Below, piece after piece: positions 16,276 to 28,437 of a stretch of 53,009 bases of DNA; the stretch's first letter is position 1; the number at the start of each line of letters is the position of its first letter. Under the pieces are notes generated by a model. It was given only the letters and a program-made list of their open reading frames with translations. It had not been told where the DNA came from and made no database searches. The translations under genes were made by a program, and so were the position numbers. The DNA lies in the NCBI GenBank assembly GCA_041748075.1, contig JBGTDX010000070.1, positions 1 through 53,009 on the forward strand, written 5' to 3'. The DNA comes from JBGSYJ01 sp041748075. Its GTDB lineage: Bacteria; Acidobacteriota; Thermoanaerobaculia; Gp7-AA8.

Positions 16276-18885
16276 ATGGTCGGCGCGAAACCTCCGGATG
16301 ATCGCGTCGGCATCTTCGAGGGAGCTACGCTGCAACGATCTCCCGAAGACACTCCGACCGTCGCCGGTGAACAGGCTGTAGTGGGAGCCGTGGAGTTCGT
16401 CCCCGGCGCCGTTCTGCTGGGCCGCTATCGCATCGTTTCGAGCCTGGGGAAGGGAGGGATGGGTGAGGTTTACCGCGCTGACGATCTGAAGCTGGGACAG
16501 ACCGTCGCTCTGAAGTTCCTCACGCCCGGCAAGGCTCTTTCGGAACGGCAGCAGCAGCTCGTGGACGAGGTACGGCTCGGGCGCGATGTCTCGCATCCGA
16601 ACGTGTGCCGGCTGTACGACATCGGCGAGGTCGACGGGCATCTCTTCATCTCGATGGAGTACATCGACGGGGAGGATCTGGCATCGCTGCTCCGGCGCAT
16701 CGGCCACCTGCCCGGCGACAAGGCGCTCGCCCTGGCGCGAGACATCTGTGCGGGCCTCGGCGCGGCGCACGATCGCGGCATCATTCACCGCGATCTGAAG
16801 CCCGGCAACATCATGATCGACGGCCGAGGCAGGGCGCGCATCACCGACTTCGGATTGGCGCGCGCCGAGGGACATCGCGACGAGAAAGGCATCGTGTCGG
16901 GCACGCCGACGTACATGGCCCCCGAGCAGTTCGAGGGAAAACCGGCGACGATCGCAAGTGACCTCTACGCCGTCGGGCTGATCCTTTTCGAGATGTGGTC
17001 GGGCCGGCGGCTGGTGACGGGGAAGTCGCTCACTGAGATCATCGCGCAGCATCAAAACGACACGCCGCGCGAGTCCTTGAAGAGCTCACCCGACATCGAC
17101 CACGCGGTGGCCGCGGTTCTCGAGAAGTGTCTTGCGCGCGACCCAGAGGGACGTTTCCACTCGGCTCGCGCGGTTCTGAAGGCACTTCCCGGAGGCGATG
17201 CGCTCGACGTGGCGATTGCCGCGGGCGAAACTCCGTCGCCTGCCATGGTCGCCGCAGCCAGTGAGAAGGGAGATCTCTCCCGAGCTGCTGCGTGGAGTTG
17301 TCTCCTCGTTGTTCTTTTTGGCATGATCGGAATCGCCTCTCTCACGCAGAGGACGACGCTCCGCGGGCGGGTATCGATGCCTCATCCGCCGTCGCGCCTT
17401 GACCTACGCGCGCAGGAAATGATCGCCGCGATCGGCTGGAGCGAGAGGGATGCCCCCCGCATGGACCACGCGTCCTTTTTCGTCTACGACGGCGACTTTC
17501 TTCGCTGGCGCGCCCGTCAAACCGGTCGCGATTCAGCGTCGCTCGATCAGGCCATCAGGTTTCAGTACCGGCAGAGTCCCAGCCCTATGATCACGGAGGT
17601 TCGCGACTGGAGCTATTCGGCGCGCCACGACGAGTCGGGAGTCGTAAATGTGATCACGACGGCCGACGGTCGCCTTCGCGCATTCTCGATCGTCCCGCTG
17701 ACCGAGCCAGGCACGGCTGATTCGGACGCTCCGTGGTCGCGGCTCTTCGAGCTCGCGGGTCTGGAGCCGGCCTCACTGGTGCCATCGATTCCGGCGAAGA
17801 TCGCGCCGGTCGACAACGACTGGAAAGCGGCATGGACGGGCCGCGATCCCATCGACGGAACGCCGATCCGCATTGAGGCCGCCTCGCTGCGCGGAAGAGC
17901 TGTCTGGTTCACCCTTATCGAGCCGTGGAACGATGCGCAGCGGAAGAGCACGCCGCTGCCAGACGCCATCCGCTCCGCAACACTGACCGCAATATTGGTC
18001 GCCGTTCCGATCGCTGCCTTGCTGCTGGCTCGCCGGAATCTGCGTCGAGGACAGGGAGACAGGCACGGAGCCACACGGCTGGCGTTGTTCATCCTCGTCA
18101 CGTTGGCGGCGGGATCCCTGCTGCGCGCGCACCATGTTCCTGACGTTAAGAGAATCGCCGGGTTGACCGGACTCGTGTTCGGACAGTCGTTGTTCCTCGC
18201 GGTCACGGTCTGGTTCGGTTACGTGGCGATCGAACCGTTCGCGCGCCGCTGGTGGCCGAAAACGCTGATCTCCTGGAGCAGGCTCCTCCAGGGGCGCCTA
18301 CTCGATCCGATGATCGGCCGTGACATCCTGGTAGGGCTGGCCCTCGGCACCGTGGTCGTAGCCATTGCACACCTCACGGCGATCGTTCCCTCCTGGTTCG
18401 GCCTCGACTCTCCGCTCCCGCTCGTGACTTCGATGGAGAGTCTCTCCAGCTTCCGGGGTTTCGTGGCTACTCTTGCTGATCTCCTGACGGAGGCGGTTGT
18501 GCGCGCGTCGGGCCTCATTGTCATCCTCATCCTGTTGCGCGGACTTCTCCGGAACCATCTCGCAGCGATCGTCGCAACGAGCGCGATCGCGTGCGCCAGT
18601 ACCCTCGAGTTCGTCACCGGTCCCATTGGCATCCGTGTCGCGGCTATGCTCGTCATCGCCGCCATTGCACTGGGCCTCTTGTTTCGTTTCGGCCTTCTCG
18701 CGATCACGGCCGAAACGCTTGTCGCCGTCATCGCCTACCGGTTTCCCCTGACACTCGATCCGTCGTCCTGGTACTTCGGACGATCGCTGTTCGTGCTCCT
18801 TCTGGTCGCGTCGATCGCCGTCTTTGCATTCTGGCGTGCGCTGGGTGGCAAGTCGATTCTGCCGGGACCGGTGTTCGAAGACTGA
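16276..18885 (+). CDS. Ser/Thr protein kinase with polytopic membrane domain, 869 aa
   Basis: Hanks-type kinase. After about 45 residues of tail the kinase domain runs to about residue 310: glycine loop LGKGGMGEVYRA, catalytic lysine in VALKFL (about 78), HRDLKPGN (about 171-178), TDFGLA (about 190-195) and the MAPEQ loop end (about 213). All catalytic residues are present. One hydrophobic segment follows near 337-356, then an extracytoplasmic region of about 210 residues, then about eight further membrane helices between 570 and 860. The layout suggests a receptor kinase that senses an external or membrane signal. The membrane domain is not a family I can name. It lies between the two tRNA-Glu repeats and may be cargo. 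A TTG start one codon earlier is possible. Confidence 0.9.
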   Translation: MVGAKPPDDRVGIFEGATLQRSPEDTPTVAGEQAVVGAVEFVPGAVLLGRYRIVSSLGKGGMGEVYRADDLKLGQTVALKFLTPGKALSERQQQLVDEVRLGRDVSHPNVCRLYDIGEVDGHLFISMEYIDGEDLASLLRRIGHLPGDKALALARDICAGLGAAHDRGIIHRDLKPGNIMIDGRGRARITDFGLARAEGHRDEKGIVSGTPTYMAPEQFEGKPATIASDLYAVGLILFEMWSGRRLVTGKSLTEIIAQHQNDTPRESLKSSPDIDHAVAAVLEKCLARDPEGRFHSARAVLKALPGGDALDVAIAAGETPSPAMVAAASEKGDLSRAAAWSCLLVVLFGMIGIASLTQRTTLRGRVSMPHPPSRLDLRAQEMIAAIGWSERDAPRMDHASFFVYDGDFLRWRARQTGRDSASLDQAIRFQYRQSPSPMITEVRDWSYSARHDESGVVNVITTADGRLRAFSIVPLTEPGTADSDAPWSRLFELAGLEPASLVPSIPAKIAPVDNDWKAAWTGRDPIDGTPIRIEAASLRGRAVWFTLIEPWNDAQRKSTPLPDAIRSATLTAILVAVPIAALLLARRNLRRGQGDRHGATRLALFILVTLAAGSLLRAHHVPDVKRIAGLTGLVFGQSLFLAVTVWFGYVAIEPFARRWWPKTLISWSRLLQGRLLDPMIGRDILVGLALGTVVVAIAHLTAIVPSWFGLDSPLPLVTSMESLSSFRGFVATLADLLTEAVVRASGLIVILILLRGLLRNHLAAIVATSAIACASTLEFVTGPIGIRVAAMLVIAAIALGLLFRFGLLAITAETLVAVIAYRFPLTLDPSSWYFGRSLFVLLLVASIAVFAFWRALGGKSILPGPVFED

Positions 18886-19308
18886 GGCGGATCTCCTACC
18901 CGGAGGGGGCGCGGCGATTCACATCGTCGGCACAGGACTGAGCCGATCATCGACCCGTCGTGGATGAACTCTCAAATCGCTCTCATTTGGTGTCCACGTC
19001 CGCTTTCTTGCTCCGCGCCTTTGGGTGGACACGAGGTCCACTCGGCCCCGGCAAAACATTCAGATCATCAGCTTTGTCAGCGGTTTCGCTCGCCATCGTT
19101 TCTGTCTGGTCTACGGGTTCGAATCCCGTATGCGCTACCAACCTCGGTACCAAGTAGCGGCGGATTCCGATTCGCCGTTCTTCGGGACGCTTTGAGTTTG
19201 CAGCATTTGGAGCGACGACCCGATGAACGCTCCGGATGCCGTACCACCGGACTTCCCCCTGGACGGGCCGACCGTAGATGGTCACGAATGATGGTAAAAT
19301 AAACCAGC
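18886..19308. other. Gene-poor 423-bp stretch with tRNA fragment
   Basis: No convincing coding sequence. It contains an 8-bp inverted repeat (GTGTCCAC 18990-18997 and GTGGACAC 19025-19032) about 100 bp before the second 29-bp tRNA repeat. ORFs here are short, lack ribosome-binding sites and resemble no family. The inverted repeat is at a distance where recombinase arm sites can occur, but that is only suggestive. Confidence 0.5.
19113..19141. repeat. Candidate attachment site, displaced tRNA-Glu 3' end
   Basis: Exact 29-bp duplicate of 16011-16039. The sequence before it does not resemble the 5' half of a tRNA, so this is a fragment and not a second tRNA gene. Confidence 0.85.
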
Positions 19309-19512
19309 ATGGGACGCCATACCACTCGTAAGATCACGGTGGAAGTGCCAGTGGACACTCTCGAGCGGGCCACCGCGGAAGGAGAGGGGATCACCGATGT
19401 CGTTCGAAAGTCGCTCGAGTTGCGTGCGAACCAGCAGGCATGGCGGAGACTCGAGCGCTGGGCTGGCAAAGTGAAGTGGTCGGTCCCGCTGGAGGAGCTT
19501 CGAAAAGATTGA
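19309..19512 (+). CDS. VapB-like antitoxin, 67 aa
   Basis: A short protein with a ribbon-helix-helix-like start (TTRKITVEVPVDTLERATA, then a helix ending VVRKSLELR) and a C-terminal toxin-wrapping tail (KWSVPLEELRKD). Its TGA overlaps the TTG start of the PIN-domain gene by 4 bp (TTGA, 19509-19512), the usual coupling in type II toxin-antitoxin pairs. Upstream is unusually AT-rich for this window (ggtaaaataaacc just before the ATG) and is a likely autoregulated promoter. Called from context and size; the exact antitoxin family is uncertain. Confidence 0.75.
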   Translation: MGRHTTRKITVEVPVDTLERATAEGEGITDVVRKSLELRANQQAWRRLERWAGKVKWSVPLEELRKD

Positions 19513-19880
19513 TCGCCATCGACACCAGCTCGCTGCGCCGCTTTCTCGCCGGCGAATCCGGCCCGGACGTCGATCTCGTCCGCACCGCGATTGCCGAGGG
19601 GCGCGCGAGCCTCCCACCGGCCGTCGTATGCGAAGCACTGAGCGATCCCGTTCTGCCGCGCGCTCTGGTGAACGATATTGCCCGTCTTCCCGTGCTCGAC
19701 CTTCACGACGGCTTCTGGTATCGCGCAGGCCTACTGCGAGCGCGGCTGATCAAGACAGGACACAAAGCGAATGTTGCCGACACGCTCATTGCGCAGTCGT
19801 GTATCGATCATCGCCTTCCGTTGATCACGCATGATCGCGATTTCCGGCACTTCTCTTCGCATGGACTGCAACTCGCCTGA
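19509..19880 (+). CDS. VapC-like PIN-domain toxin, 123 aa, TTG start
   Basis: PIN ribonuclease fold: first acidic residue in IAIDTSSLRRFL (residues 2-13), the glutamate in VVCEALSDP, the third in NVADTLIAQSC and the last aspartates in THDRDFRHF. Length fits VapC (about 125-140 aa). A longer frame begins at 19440, but it overlaps most of the antitoxin; the TTG at 19509, overlapping the antitoxin stop, puts the first aspartate at the standard position. Targets of VapC enzymes are usually tRNAs or rRNA; this one's target is unknown. It lies 370 bp from the tRNA-Glu repeat. Confidence 0.82.
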   Translation: MIAIDTSSLRRFLAGESGPDVDLVRTAIAEGRASLPPAVVCEALSDPVLPRALVNDIARLPVLDLHDGFWYRAGLLRARLIKTGHKANVADTLIAQSCIDHRLPLITHDRDFRHFSSHGLQLA

Positions 19881-20001
19881 GCCTGGCAGTCATTTCTCTC
19901 ACTTAGCTTTAACCATACCGGCAAGCCTATACATTCGCACTTGCGGCCCCTATACTTCGCTGCCCGTCTTTCGGGAACCCCCGCACGCCCACGGAGAAAA
20001 C

Positions 20002-21123
20002 ATGCGGCTCGCCGATTTCATCGCCGGTAATATGGAAGCCATCCTGACGGACTGGGAGTCGTTCGCCGTCACTCTGATGCCGGCCGGCTCGCACATGACG
20101 CCACGGGCCCTGCGCGATCACGCAGAACAGATCCTTCAGGCAGTGGCGAAGGACCTGACGACTTTTCAGAGCAGGAACGCTCAGGAGACCAAGTCCAGAA
20201 CGGAAGCTTCCAGCGAGTGGGAAGCCCCGGAGACCGCGGCGCAGGTTCACGCCATCCTCAGAGCGGGAAGCGGTTTCGATATCAATCAACTCGCAGCGGA
20301 GTACCGTGCCCTGCGTGCCAGCGTCCTGAGGCAGTGGACCGACGCCTGTAACCCCGACGGCCCTCACCTCGGAGACATGATGCGTTTCAATGAAGCCATC
20401 GATCAGGCGCTTGCCGAATCGATCGGAATGTTCAGCGCAAAGGTCGAACACGCTCGCAATCTCTTCCTCGGAATGCTGGGGCACGATATGCGCAGCCCCA
20501 TGCAGGTCATCGTTCTGACTGCCTCCCATCTCTCGACACTCGATGCAGGAGAGGAAGTGTCGGAAGCAGCCTCTCTCTTGACCCGAAGCGGTGCGCGCAT
20601 GAGGGCACTTCTCGAGGACCTGCTCGAGTTCAACCGGATAGCGCTGGGCGTCGGAATCCAGCTGGCTCCGTCGAACGTCGATCTCGCTGATCTCTTTGCC
20701 GATGAGCTGGAGCAGATACGCGCAGCCCATCCCGGACGCATTCTTGAAATGAAAGTCGCGGGCGATACGCATGGCCTCTTCGACGGTATGCGGCTGCAGC
20801 GACTGCTCGACAACCTCGTGATGAACGCGATCAAATACGGATCGCCTGAATTGCCGATCCGTGTCCTCATGAACGGCGACAAGTCGGAGGTGCGCTTCGA
20901 GGTGATCAATTCAGGCCCTCCTATCGATCCGTCGATGCTCCACCAGATTTTTGATCCGCTGATGCGTGCCGTCGAGCACTCGAAAAAGAATGAGAACGAC
21001 GGAAGCCTCGGGCTGGGGTTGTTCATCGCGCGCGAGATCGCGCTGGCACACGGCGGCGACATCGAAGCGCGATCGGATCCGGCGGAAACGGTATTCACCG
21101 TCTGTCTGCCTCGCCACCGCTGA
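20002..21123 (+). CDS. RsbRD-N-type sensor histidine kinase, 373 aa
   Basis: From the ATG at 20002 (GGAG Shine-Dalgarno at 19992-19995) the protein has an N-terminal region at about 10-150 beginning RLADFIAGNMEAILTDWESF, which resembles an RsbRD/globin-like sensor fold with FDINQLAAEYRALRASVLRQW. A HisKA domain follows (FLGMLGHDMRSPMQVI, phospho-histidine near 164), then HATPase with NLVMNAIKYGS, an N-box variant, and GSLGLGLFIAREIALAHGG. There is no membrane segment or receiver. The signal is unknown; this N-terminal type occurs in general-stress and light or redox sensors. A TATACT at 19951-19956 may be its -10 box. Confidence 0.88.
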   Translation: MRLADFIAGNMEAILTDWESFAVTLMPAGSHMTPRALRDHAEQILQAVAKDLTTFQSRNAQETKSRTEASSEWEAPETAAQVHAILRAGSGFDINQLAAEYRALRASVLRQWTDACNPDGPHLGDMMRFNEAIDQALAESIGMFSAKVEHARNLFLGMLGHDMRSPMQVIVLTASHLSTLDAGEEVSEAASLLTRSGARMRALLEDLLEFNRIALGVGIQLAPSNVDLADLFADELEQIRAAHPGRILEMKVAGDTHGLFDGMRLQRLLDNLVMNAIKYGSPELPIRVLMNGDKSEVRFEVINSGPPIDPSMLHQIFDPLMRAVEHSKKNENDGSLGLGLFIAREIALAHGGDIEARSDPAETVFTVCLPRHR

Positions 21124-21345
21124 TCGGGTCTGCAACTGAAGTCCTCCGGCGCCGCGCTCGAAGCGCACGCAGTCCGCGCGGAGCTGAGCGTGACCTTCCG
21201 CGAGATCTCTGAACCTCGCCCTCTGGAACTGGCCAGCGGAAGACCGGCGCCGGCAGCGAGGGTTCAGGTCGACTTCAGCGGACGCGATCAATGAACCTTT
21301 GGTACGGAGATCGAATGCCCGTAGCCGTGCGATGCGCCGGGGTCG

Positions 21346-22353
21346 TCAGTATCGACTCTTTGCGAGTGACACGATCTCTTCGATGAGCTGTGTGTACGTG
21401 CGGCCACCCGCCCGCGCCGCCATCGCGAGCTCGGCGACTGAGGAAAGCCAGGGATTCGGATTCGCTTCGATGACGTAGATGCGATCATCCGGGGCCAGGC
21501 GCATGTCGATCCTGCCGTAGTCGCGTAGCTTGAGCGCGCGGTACGTCGTTTTCGCCACTTCCTGCAACCGTTCCACCAGCGCCTCATCGAGATCCACGGC
21601 CACGGCCGACTTCGTCAGACGGTACGCCTCCGTCTCCTTGTCGAACTTCACGTCGCGCCCCGCGATCTTCGGAGTGTCTTCCGGCAGCTTCGAGAGATCG
21701 AGCTCGATCAGCGGAAGCGCCTCGAGCTGATCGTTTCCAAGAATTCCGGCGTAGATCTCCCGTCCCTCGATGTACTCCTCGATCAGGAGCGGCACATCGA
21801 GCTCCTCGTGAAGAAGATGGATCCTCTCCATCAGATCCTTGACTGAGTTCACGACTGACCCGCTGTCGATGCCGATCGAACCATCCTCCGAGACCGGTTT
21901 GACGATCAGCGGAAAATTCACCTCATGCGCGTAGTCGACTTTGCCGCGGAACGAGACGGCCGAGAACGGTGTGTCGAGCCCGTGAAACCGGATGATCTTC
22001 TTGGCCGTCGCCTTGTCCTGGGCAAGATGAAGAGCGTGAGGTCCCGAGCCGGTGAATGGCTTGTCGAACAGTTCCAGGAAGGCGGCGAGGTGCATGTCCT
22101 TCGAGTCATCGCCCGCATAGGATTCAGTCAGGTTGAAGATCAGATCGGCCTTGCTCTTTGCGACCGCAAGGAGCGAAGAAGCGCGGCCGTCGAGCTCGAC
22201 ATAAGTAGGCTCGTGTCCGAGTTTGGCCAGGGCGGCGGAGATTTCCTCGTAATCAAGCTTCGGACGCTTGCGCGAACTTTCCCCACCGTTGGACCCGGCG
22301 CCCGGATACTCCTCCGTGTCGCCCCAGACCTCGTAAAGGATCTCGATCTTCAT
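21346..22353 (-). CDS. ATP-grasp ligase, D-Ala-D-Ala ligase-like, 335 aa
   Basis: ATP-grasp enzyme that would join a carboxylate to an amine, with ATP. N-terminal MKIEILYEVW is followed by a polar insert; the ATP-grasp core holds FPLIVKPVSEDGSIGI (about 185-200), PLLIEEYIEGREIYAGIL, and the magnesium site in IYVIEANPNPWLSS near residue 305. It differs from housekeeping Ddl by its insert and by lacking a mur cluster, so a peptide or amino-acid ligase role is more likely than peptidoglycan synthesis. Its ATG overlaps the stop of the upstream metallopeptidase gene (ATGA, 22350-22353). The two are thus coupled and probably act on one substrate. Confidence 0.85.
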   Translation of the reverse strand: MKIEILYEVWGDTEEYPGAGSNGGESSRKRPKLDYEEISAALAKLGHEPTYVELDGRASSLLAVAKSKADLIFNLTESYAGDDSKDMHLAAFLELFDKPFTGSGPHALHLAQDKATAKKIIRFHGLDTPFSAVSFRGKVDYAHEVNFPLIVKPVSEDGSIGIDSGSVVNSVKDLMERIHLLHEELDVPLLIEEYIEGREIYAGILGNDQLEALPLIELDLSKLPEDTPKIAGRDVKFDKETEAYRLTKSAVAVDLDEALVERLQEVAKTTYRALKLRDYGRIDMRLAPDDRIYVIEANPNPWLSSVAELAMAARAGGRTYTQLIEEIVSLAKSRY

Positions 22354-23378
22354 GTCGTCTTTCGCTTCCGCTGAAATTTTCGTCCACCAAGAAAATTCAC
22401 CGACAGGGTCGTCACGTAGACGGTGAGCTCTGCAACGTGTGCAGACTCGTGCGAGCGATCGACGACCAGGTCGAGTTGCGCGACTCGCGAGGAGATGGCC
22501 TCGACGAGCGTCTTGACGAGCGATCGCCGGGCACCGGTCCAATACGTCACTTTGTCGATCAATGCGCGCCGATGTTCGGCGATCACCTCAGCCGCTGGTT
22601 TCGCTCGATCGGGATCTACGGCGTCGCGCGCCAGAAAGATATCGTCGAGATCGACGTCAAGCGCAAGCTCGGCGATCGACTGTGATTCATCGACTTTGGT
22701 CTCCCGGTAGAACTCTTCGATGGTCTGCTCCATCTCCTCGACGGTAAAGTCCGTCTCGCCGAAAGGGCGCAGCGGCGGCGCATCTGACAATTCACGGCAG
22801 ATGCGATCCACGTAGCGAAGCTTGTTCATTGCCGGCCATCCGCGATACTTCTCGCGCCAGTTCGACCCGGGGGTGAGCCAGACTGCGAATGTTTCGGCGA
22901 AATCCTCATCCGGATGCTTTTGCGCATACCAGCCGGCGATGTGACGCACGTAGTCGCGTGAAAACGGTGTGAACCGGTAGTGTTCGCGATAGGGACGTCT
23001 GAATGGGCCGAACAGCTCGTGCCATTCCTCGGTTTTGTACAGCTCGTAGGCGTAGTTGAACGCGTGCCCGGCTTCATGCCTCATGTACATCATGATCTCG
23101 CGCTCGTTCTCGATGTCATTGATCGCGCTCTCGATGGCCCCCACGCGCGGATCCGCGAGATAGAAAGGAATTCCGATCACCGGCTCTTCGGAGGGACAAC
23201 CCCACTGGTCGGTGAGGTAGCAGGCGGGTCGGAAGTGGTGCAGCTTCCTGGCTTCGAGCTCCCCGTAGAGCTGCTCGACGAATCGCTCGACGGGCGACCC
23301 CTCGAGCTTCAGCCCAAGGTCTCTGATCGGGACCGGCATGAGGTCCGCGACGTCTCCTGCGATTTTCTCGAAAGCCAT
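22350..23378 (-). CDS. Putative zinc metallopeptidase (Peptidase_Mx-like), 342 aa
   Basis: Contains a gluzincin-type zinc motif: HEAGHAFNYAYELY (HExxH at about 133-137) followed by a downstream DEDFAETFAVWL glutamate motif (about 187), as in the 'putative zinc-binding metallopeptidase' family. No signal peptide, so cytoplasmic. The in-frame extension upstream (to 23465) runs into a palindromic repeat element, so the start at 23378 (MAFEKIAGDVAD) is preferred; GAGGA lies about 15 nt upstream. First gene of a two-gene operon with the ATP-grasp ligase. The peptidase could process or recycle the ligase's peptide product. Confidence 0.8.
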   Translation of the reverse strand: MAFEKIAGDVADLMPVPIRDLGLKLEGSPVERFVEQLYGELEARKLHHFRPACYLTDQWGCPSEEPVIGIPFYLADPRVGAIESAINDIENEREIMMYMRHEAGHAFNYAYELYKTEEWHELFGPFRRPYREHYRFTPFSRDYVRHIAGWYAQKHPDEDFAETFAVWLTPGSNWREKYRGWPAMNKLRYVDRICRELSDAPPLRPFGETDFTVEEMEQTIEEFYRETKVDESQSIAELALDVDLDDIFLARDAVDPDRAKPAAEVIAEHRRALIDKVTYWTGARRSLVKTLVEAISSRVAQLDLVVDRSHESAHVAELTVYVTTLSVNFLGGRKFQRKRKTT

Positions 23379-23432
23379 CAGAATGTCCGTCGATCCTCTT
23401 ACAAGAAGCGGACCCATGTGGGATGCACGAAG

Positions 23433-23519
23433 TGTCATCCTGAGCGCAGCGAAGGATCCCCTCAAAACTTGTGATACAGCCAGTTGTAAGGGGATCCTTC
23501 GCTGCGCTCAGGATGACAC
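23433..23519. repeat. Dispersed palindromic element, copy 3
   Basis: An 87-bp copy with gtgtcatcctgagcg and cgctcaggatgacac ends. It lies between the metallopeptidase start and the nifJ promoter region and supplies a false N-terminal extension to the former. Confidence 0.95.
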
Positions 23520-23548
23520 ATTCTCCTGGGCAGGTGAACGTCGCGCTC

Positions 23549-23638
23549 CATTCAACATTCAATTCAACATTCAATTCAACATTCGAGCGGGGGGCTTTTC
23601 ACATCTTACTCCCCCGCCCGAATGTTGAATGTTGAATG
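23549..23638. repeat. Inverted repeat of attcaac/attcaat units
   Basis: The left arm (23549-23585) alternates attcaac and attcaat in a 12-bp higher period; the right arm (23620-23638) is the complementary gaatgttgaatgttgaat. They flank a G-rich/C-rich stem (gagcggggg and cccccgccc). Together they form a hairpin upstream of nifJ. Confidence 0.85.
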
Positions 23639-23758
23639 CCCCGCCCCCAGCCTCACTTCCCCGCCGGAATGTAACAGCCGACACATGCCCTCGTGACGGC
23701 ACACATAGGCCGGAATGCCGCTCCCGGAGTCTCATGGATCTCACATCGAGGAGCCTGA

Positions 23759-27379
<3,621 letters not shown>

Positions 27380-27383
27380 TCCG

Positions 27384-28385
27384 ATGCTCGACATGAAAAT
27401 GAAGTACCTGGGCCTTGAGCTGGAACATCCATTCATCGTCGGCGCGTGCCCTCAGGCAGATTCGCTCGATGGGGTGCGCCGTGCCGAAGATGGCGGAGCA
27501 GCGGCAATCGTATTCCGCTCCCTCTTCGAGGAGCAGCTCGACACGGAGGCGATGGCGACGTTCTCCGCGATGGAGCTGCACGCGGAGATGAACGCTGAAG
27601 CCACGCATTTCATGGCGGAGCCGTCCGAGTTCAAGCTGGGTCCGGAGCAATACCTCGAAGGCATCCGCCGCGCGAAGGCTGCAGTCAGTATCCCGGTCAT
27701 CGGATCGCTCAACGGCACGTCGCTGGGTGGCTGGCTCGGGTACGGCCGCGCGATCGAGGAAGTCGGAGCCGATGCGCTCGAGCTCAACACCTTCGACGTT
27801 CCGATGAATGAGCGGGTGAGCGGTGGGGAACTCGAGAAAGAAATCGTGGAGATGGTTCGCGAGCTTCGCCAGCTGTTCTCGATTCCAATCGCGGTAAAGC
27901 TCTCGCCATTCCACACGTCGCTGCCCCACTTCGCGTCAGCGCTGCAGGATGCCGGCGTCGACGGGCTGGTCCTGTTCAACCGGTTCTTCGAGCCCGACAT
28001 CGACATCGAAAACCTCGAAGTGATCAGCGAGATGCGCCTTTCGGACTCGCGCGAGCTGCTGCTCCGGCTGCGATGGCTCGCGATCCTTTCCGGCCTGATG
28101 ACGAAGGTACAGTTCTCAGTGACCGGAGGTGTCCATACATCGACGGATGCGATCAAAGCAGTCATGTGCGGAGCTTCGGCCGTACAGGTCGTGGCAGGAG
28201 TTCTACGGTCCGGACCGAGCCGGCTGCGGGAACTGCGCGTAGGGATGCAGGCCTGGATGACCGAGCACGAGTACAACTCGGTCGAATCGATGCGCGGCTC
28301 CATGAACATCCTCCGGGCTCCGAACCCGAATGTTTTTTCGCGCGCGAACTACATGCGGATCCTCCAGACCTGGGTTGGCGATTGA
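27384..28385 (+). CDS. Dihydroorotate dehydrogenase-like protein, 333 aa
   Basis: Flavin TIM-barrel protein of the dihydroorotate-dehydrogenase superfamily. Landmarks are PFIVGACPQADSLDGVRRAE, IPVIGSLNGTSLGGW, LELNTFDVP, IAVKLSPF and a C-terminal TGGVHTSTDAIKAVMCGASA phosphate-binding region. A pyrimidine role is doubtful: this 'PyrD-like' group is commonly found directly after nifJ, suggesting a redox partner or accessory role, unproven. A GAGGAG Shine-Dalgarno (27371-27376) lies inside the end of nifJ, and the genes are 4 bp apart. Confidence 0.88.
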   Translation: MLDMKMKYLGLELEHPFIVGACPQADSLDGVRRAEDGGAAAIVFRSLFEEQLDTEAMATFSAMELHAEMNAEATHFMAEPSEFKLGPEQYLEGIRRAKAAVSIPVIGSLNGTSLGGWLGYGRAIEEVGADALELNTFDVPMNERVSGGELEKEIVEMVRELRQLFSIPIAVKLSPFHTSLPHFASALQDAGVDGLVLFNRFFEPDIDIENLEVISEMRLSDSRELLLRLRWLAILSGLMTKVQFSVTGGVHTSTDAIKAVMCGASAVQVVAGVLRSGPSRLRELRVGMQAWMTEHEYNSVESMRGSMNILRAPNPNVFSRANYMRILQTWVGD

Positions 28386-28437
28386 GCGGGGGCGCGCCGG
28401 ATAGCTCGTCCCGAGCGTTACGTGCGAGAATCTCATC

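Larger units (their letters stand above)
16011..19141. mobile_element. Possible tRNA-Glu-integrated segment, 3.1 kb, without integrase
   Basis: The segment is bounded by 29-bp direct repeats of the tRNA-Glu 3' end. It holds one large gene, the membrane Ser/Thr kinase, and a gene-poor 230 bp before the right repeat. No recombinase, excisionase or phage gene is visible. It could be a decayed integrative element, a satellite using a helper's integrase, or the scar of a tRNA duplication. The only direct evidence is the repeat pair. A VapBC-like pair lies immediately outside the right end, as often happens at integration hot spots. Confidence 0.4.

Noticed and set aside
19113..19141. A second functional tRNA-Glu
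   Set aside because: Only the T arm and acceptor 3' side are present; the upstream bases form no D or anticodon arm.
19077..19706. 209-aa minus-strand ORF
   Set aside because: It is antisense to both VapB/VapC genes and ends through the tRNA fragment; its GIRTR segment is a translated tRNA artefact seen in many false ORFs.
23379..23465. N-terminal extension of the metallopeptidase (MRGSFAALRMTLRASH)
   Set aside because: Much of it is a translation of one arm of the palindromic element; such SFAALRMT peptides arise wherever an ORF enters the element.
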